From: Pseudobacteroides cellulosolvens ATCC 35603 = DSM 2933
GTDB lineage: Bacteria > Bacillota > Clostridia > Acetivibrionales > DSM-2933
Length of the DNA stretch: 64,000 nt
Direction: 5' to 3'
NCBI RefSeq assembly: GCF_001262605.1
Contig: NZ_LGTC01000001.1
Coordinates: 744,001-808,000, forward strand
The notes under the pieces are model-generated. The model searched no databases, was not told where the DNA came from, and saw only the letters and a program-made list of their open reading frames with translations. Positions 60,876 to 64,000 of this stretch are shown here, in pieces; positions within the stretch are counted from its first letter, which is position 1, and each line of letters starts with the position of its first letter. The translations under genes and the position numbers were made by a program.

Positions 60876-61265
60876 ATGTTTATAACTTTGATGAAATCAA
60901 AAATACACCGGGCAAAGGTGACTGAGGCAAATCTTGACTATGTAGGCAGCATAACAATTGATGAAGATCTTATGGAAGCGGCAGATTTAATGAAAAATGA
61001 GAAGGTGCAAATTGTAAATAATAACAATGGACATAGGTTTGAAACTTATGTTATTCCCGGCAGCCGAGGGAGCGGAATGATTTGTTTAAACGGTGCTGCA
61101 GCAAGGCTTGTACATCCTGGTGATATTATAATAATCATTTCATACGGTATGTTTGAAAGGAAAGAAGCTTCGGAGTTTACTCCTAAAATAATTTTTGTTG
61201 ATGAAAACAATAGTGTTAAAGAGATAAAGGGAGAAGAAAAACATGGGCATATTTACCAATCATAA
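60876..61265 (+). CDS. panD: Aspartate 1-decarboxylase (pyruvoyl enzyme precursor)
   Basis: 129-aa proenzyme that makes beta-alanine from aspartate. Self-cleavage at the Gly-Ser in DYVGSITID yields the pyruvoyl group. [15 protein letters not shown] opens the family core, so an internal ATG at 60891 is also possible; GGAGGTG before 60876 favours the longer form. A perfect 16-bp hairpin overlaps the stop codon. Confidence 0.96.
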   Translation: MFITLMKSKIHRAKVTEANLDYVGSITIDEDLMEAADLMKNEKVQIVNNNNGHRFETYVIPGSRGSGMICLNGAAARLVHPGDIIIIISYGMFERKEASEFTPKIIFVDENNSVKEIKGEEKHGHIYQS

Positions 61266-61282
61266 GGATTGGTAAATATGCC
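61246..61282 (+). terminator. 16-bp perfect hairpin overlapping the panD stop codon
   Basis: GGCATATTTACCAATC (61246-61261) and GATTGGTAAATATGCC (61267-61282) pair exactly around five bases. The stop codon is inside it. No T tract follows. Confidence 0.6.
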
Positions 61283-61288
61283 TTCATA

Positions 61289-61331
61289 AATGTCTAATAA
61301 ATTATAGTGTATTCACATCACAATTTATCAA
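61289..61331 (+). repeat. R2 dispersed palindromic repeat, copy 5
   Basis: ATGTCTAATAAATTATAGTG, TATTCACATCACAATTTATC match the first hairpin of R2. The edge supplies the stop codon of the minus-strand membrane gene. Confidence 0.65.
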
Positions 61332-61600
61332 TTCTTTTTGAATAAATAATCTAAAACCAGACTTCCAATTACAGCTTCTGCCAGTATTGTAAAGCTGTTT
61401 TTTACTAAAGTTCTGGCTACGAGTTCGTAGAATAAATCCTTATTTAGAAAAAAGTGGTTGCAGACTATAAGTAAGGCACCTAAAATAAGTAATATGAAGG
61501 ATATTATGGAACCCGCTTTGATAATAATTTTATTTGGTTTTCCTAAATTGTTAAATTCAGATCTTATTTTTTCTATATTTTTTGTCAAATTAAAGTACAT
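61328..61600 (-). CDS. Small membrane protein of unknown function, 90 aa
   Basis: Starts MYFNLTKNIEKIRSEF, with two hydrophobic segments (AGSIISFILLILGALLIV and FTILAEAVIGSLVLDYLF) and a short KKN tail. GGGGG before the ATG on the minus strand selects 61600 over the earlier frame start at 61615. I do not recognise a family. It is divergent from the unknown gene at 61953. Confidence 0.6.
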   Translation of the reverse strand: MYFNLTKNIEKIRSEFNNLGKPNKIIIKAGSIISFILLILGALLIVCNHFFLNKDLFYELVARTLVKNSFTILAEAVIGSLVLDYLFKKN

Positions 61601-61716
61601 TGGACTAACCCCCATATAAAATATCTACTTTATGTTAACATAATATCACAATAACCTTCAATGATTAATATTTTCCTATGTTTGATGAGTTGCCAATTTA
61701 AATATATAGGCCAGGC

Positions 61717-61797
61717 TGCGAAAGTTATGTATTTTATTAATGGGAATTATTATTAATAATGGTAACAGAATCTTTTCAGATACCATAACTTTTGTCG
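61717..61797. other. Structured intergenic segment before the small unknown gene
   Basis: AAAGTTATG (61721-61729) is complementary to CATAACTTT (61784-61792), with smaller inner stems such as GAATCT/AGATAC. The gap 61601-61952 otherwise holds only AT-rich sequence; TATAAT at 61884-61889 could be a -10 box for the next gene. Confidence 0.4.
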
Positions 61798-61952
61798 AAA
61801 TCTAAGGGTAAAAGTTGCGTAAAGTGTTGAAATTAGTGGCTTTTGAGCGAAATGTTTTTGTTTAAAATATACTGAAAATAATATATAATTTATTCAGAAG
61901 TTTTAATAATTACTGTAATCCATGTTGTATATTTTACAAAGGAGGAACACAA

Positions 61953-62264
61953 ATGATTAAAAAATATTTGCAGAGGAAAATCAACATTAATGCTGATGAT
62001 ACAAATGATGAAAGAAATGAAAAAATGGAAATAGAATACTATTTGCTAGAAAGTGACAGCTTTGGTTCGGATGCAGCATATGGGCAAAAGGTATACGGAA
62101 TAGAAATTATTAAAAAAACAGAAGAAGATGACATCGAATCAGAATTCGTGAGAAATCTATCAACAAGTGTTGACAGTGTTAGCAGCATATTGGATAAGAT
62201 GGTGAAGAACTCAGTAACGCCTGTTGCATTGCCATTTGTTCTCGATGACTTGATTGGAGTATGA
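61953..62264 (+). CDS. Conserved clostridial small protein (DUF6514-like)
   Basis: 103 aa, acidic, no membrane segment. The order EYYLLES, YGIEIIKKT, FVRNLSTSVDSVSSILDKMVKNSVTPVALPFVLDDL resembles small clostridial proteins grouped as DUF6514. Function is unknown. AAAGGAGG precedes the ATG, and a terminator follows, so it is a single-gene unit. Confidence 0.7.
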   Translation: MIKKYLQRKININADDTNDERNEKMEIEYYLLESDSFGSDAAYGQKVYGIEIIKKTEEDDIESEFVRNLSTSVDSVSSILDKMVKNSVTPVALPFVLDDLIGV

Positions 62265-62345
62265 CATTTTTTGAGTAACATAAATAATAATAATCACATT
62301 AAGATCACTATTAATCTTACACATTATTTTTTAGACATAAAAAGG

Positions 62346-62374
62346 AGCGGCCTTAAAATTAGGGGCCGTTTTTT
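62346..62374 (+). terminator. Rho-independent terminator after the small unknown gene
   Basis: GCGGCCTT and GGGGCCGT form the stem, followed by TTTTTT. Confidence 0.85.
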
Positions 62375-62520
62375 ATTTCAGACCTAAAAATAATATAAAA
62401 AAGTTTCTCAGATTGCTGTAAAATGCCAAAAAACTTGAATATTTAATCTGTTAATGATATAGTATATAATAATTTTATCGTAATATTACAATTTAGCATT
62501 GTAAAGGAGATGTATGCTTT

Positions 62521-63519
62521 ATGTCAATCCGAGAAGATTACGAATCCTTTGAAGAAAAATTTTTATCTGAGTTTGCTATAAAGAGCAATAAAACAAAAGG
62601 TCGAGAAAAGGAAGAAGTGAAGTGTACGGTCAGGACTGACTTCCAGAGGGATAGGGACAGAATAGTATACAGCAAGGCATTTAGACGACTGAAACATAAG
62701 ACACAAGTTTTTATATCTCCTGAAGGGGATCATTACAGGACAAGATTAACTCATACACTTGAGGTTTCACAGATTGCTCGTACATTGGCAAGAAGCCTAA
62801 GGTTAAATGAAGACCTTACAGAGGCTATAGCACTAGGACACGATCTAGGGCATACACCCTTTGGGCACTCAGGGGAAATGGTTTTGGACAGGGTTTGCCC
62901 CCATGGGTTTAAGCATAATGAGCAAAGCCTGCGTGTGGTGGATATTTTAGAAAGAGAAGAGGGCCTTAATCTTACATGGGAGGTTAGGGACGGTATAAGG
63001 AATCATACAGGGAAAAATATAGCTTCCACATTGGAAGGGCAGCTGGTAAAATTTGCAGATAGAATAGCTTATATAAATCACGACATAGAAGATGCAATTC
63101 GCGGAAAAGTCCTTACGGAAGACATGTTGCCTAAGGAATGCGTAAATGTGTTGGGCAAAAGCTCAAGTAAAAGAATAAACAACATGATTATAAATATCAT
63201 TGAAAACAGCACCAATAAAGAAAGAATTTCAATGAGTGAAGAGTTTCAAAAGGCCAAGGATGAGCTGAGGCAGTATATGTTTGAAAATGTCTACGTTGGA
63301 TCCATTGTTAAAAAGGATGAGATTAAGGCACAAAATATAGTGGCTGAATTGTATCGATATCTTGTAAAAACACCTGAGCTTATACCTAAGGAAACGGCAA
63401 AATGGCTTGACAGATATGGGATTGACAGAGTAGTATGCGACTATGTAGCGGGAATGACAGATAGATATGCAGTAAAAAAATTCCATGACATATTTATTCC
63501 AGAGTCATGGAGATTTTGA
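62521..63519 (+). CDS. Deoxyguanosinetriphosphate triphosphohydrolase-like HD protein
   Basis: 332-aa HD hydrolase. The metal-binding HD residues occur in RLTHTLEVSQIAR and ALGHDLGHTPFGHSGE, with HNEQSLRVV further on, the dGTPase pattern. Members hydrolyse dNTPs to nucleosides and triphosphate. The C-terminal region is shorter than in Escherichia coli Dgt, as in other Firmicutes. It precedes dnaG, the usual clostridial order. AAAGGAG lies upstream of the ATG. Confidence 0.92.
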   Translation: MSIREDYESFEEKFLSEFAIKSNKTKGREKEEVKCTVRTDFQRDRDRIVYSKAFRRLKHKTQVFISPEGDHYRTRLTHTLEVSQIARTLARSLRLNEDLTEAIALGHDLGHTPFGHSGEMVLDRVCPHGFKHNEQSLRVVDILEREEGLNLTWEVRDGIRNHTGKNIASTLEGQLVKFADRIAYINHDIEDAIRGKVLTEDMLPKECVNVLGKSSSKRINNMIINIIENSTNKERISMSEEFQKAKDELRQYMFENVYVGSIVKKDEIKAQNIVAELYRYLVKTPELIPKETAKWLDRYGIDRVVCDYVAGMTDRYAVKKFHDIFIPESWRF

Positions 63520-63549
63520 TAATATTAGTAATTGATATATTAATATAAC

Positions 63550-63601
63550 AATCCCCTAATATTTATTGTTAGCAATGTTAAAAAATAAATATTAGGGGAT
63601 T
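63550..63601. terminator. 18-bp perfect stem hairpin after the dGTPase-like gene
   Basis: Arms 63550-63567 and 63584-63601 (starting AATCCCCTAATATTTATT) are exact complements with a 16-base loop. The rest of the gap to dnaG (63602-63947) is very AT-rich with no feature I can assign. Confidence 0.7.
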
Positions 63602-63947
63602 CTATTGATATTTTTAAATAAATTTGGATGAAAGGTATATGATTGTAAAAATAAAGAAAAATATAATTAATTGATCACTAAGATATTTGTAAAAACAATG
63701 AAATATAAATAGCTTTTAATATATAATAGCAACTATTTAATAAAATTCTTTTATTTATTTTAATAAATAGTTGTGAAAATATAAATAATTATATTAAAAT
63801 ATATAAAATAATGAAAAAAAGAAGGAATATTTATAAATATGTCGAAGAAATACTTATAATTAAGACTTTTATTAAATGTTTAGGAAATTAGGACTTGAAA
63901 AATTAGTGTTTTTTATATATGGTATATATGGTTGTTGAGGTTGTTAA

Positions 63948-64000
63948 ATGCGTTTAAGTGATGAACAGATTGAAGAAATAAGAATTAATAATGATATTGT
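63948..64000 (+). CDS. dnaG: DNA primase, N-terminal fragment (runs off the window)
   Basis: The frame starts MRLSDEQIEEIRINNDIV, matching the first residues of DnaG (S-D-E-x-I-E-E-I-R-x-x-N-D-I-V) just before the zinc-binding domain. GAGG at 63937-63940 is well spaced. Only 17 codons are present; the preceding dGTPase-like gene supports the call. Confidence 0.8.
   Translation, partial: MRLSDEQIEEIRINNDI

Overview
The window is a low-GC, AT-rich stretch of a cellulosome-producing anaerobic Firmicute (Clostridia, around Acetivibrio, Ruminiclostridium or Pseudobacteroides). The evidence is three secreted plant-cell-wall enzymes with type I dockerins, an SLH-anchored surface protein with a cohesin-like domain, an [FeFe]-hydrogenase maturase (HydF), a SCIFF peptide with its radical-SAM maturase, and Bacillus/Clostridium gene order in the SRP-ribosome cluster. 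The species cannot be fixed from sequence alone. No rRNA, tRNA, CRISPR array, transposase or phage gene was seen.

Layout. 1-4.3 kb: aspA-hydF-class V aminotransferase and a 53-aa membrane peptide. 4.6-9.1 kb: a YesN-type regulator with a degenerate receiver, then the cohesin/PA14/SLH surface protein. 9.2-18.6 kb: ylxM-ffh-rpsP-khpA-rimM-trmD-rplS-lepB-rbgA-rnhB, FliK-like and FlhB-C-like genes, and yraN. 18.6-29.3 kb: a signalling island with two tandem soluble kinases that carry LacI-type ligand-binding domains, an HD-GYP response regulator, an AI-2E family permease, a membrane GGDEF protein and an orphan sugar-binding lipoprotein. 29.8-37.5 kb: cellulosomal hemicellulases (CE15-Doc, CE15-CBM6-Doc-SGNH, GH8-Doc-CE4). 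37.7-44.2 kb: an SGNH esterase, an AraC regulator, an M19 dipeptidase and a large PocR/PAS kinase. 44.2-47.7 kb, minus strand: lysine riboswitch-asd-dapA-dapB-ACT protein. 48-52.5 kb: SpoIID-like protein, queA, tgt, yajC. 52.6-58.9 kb: two membrane/lipoproteins, SCIFF, its maturase, secD-secF. 59.2-61.3 kb: panBCD. 61.3-64 kb: small unknowns, a dGTPase-like HD protein and the start of dnaG.

How the parts fit. The signalling island places two cytoplasmic ligand-sensing kinases, a c-di-GMP-degrading type output and a c-di-GMP-making enzyme directly before genes for attacking glucuronoxylan. A carbohydrate-responsive c-di-GMP circuit is a reasonable but untested inference. The three cellulosomal enzymes together cover the xylan backbone (GH8), acetyl groups (CE4, SGNH) and lignin-glucuronoyl esters (CE15).

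Three dispersed non-coding palindromic repeat families (R1, five copies; R2, five; R3, two) lie between genes. Some copies touch gene ends: the tgt stop codon lies inside an R2 hairpin. Three genes (rbgA, the second ligand-sensing kinase, the sugar-binding lipoprotein) are each split by a one-base shift at or next to a homopolymer, which suggests sequence error at least for rbgA.
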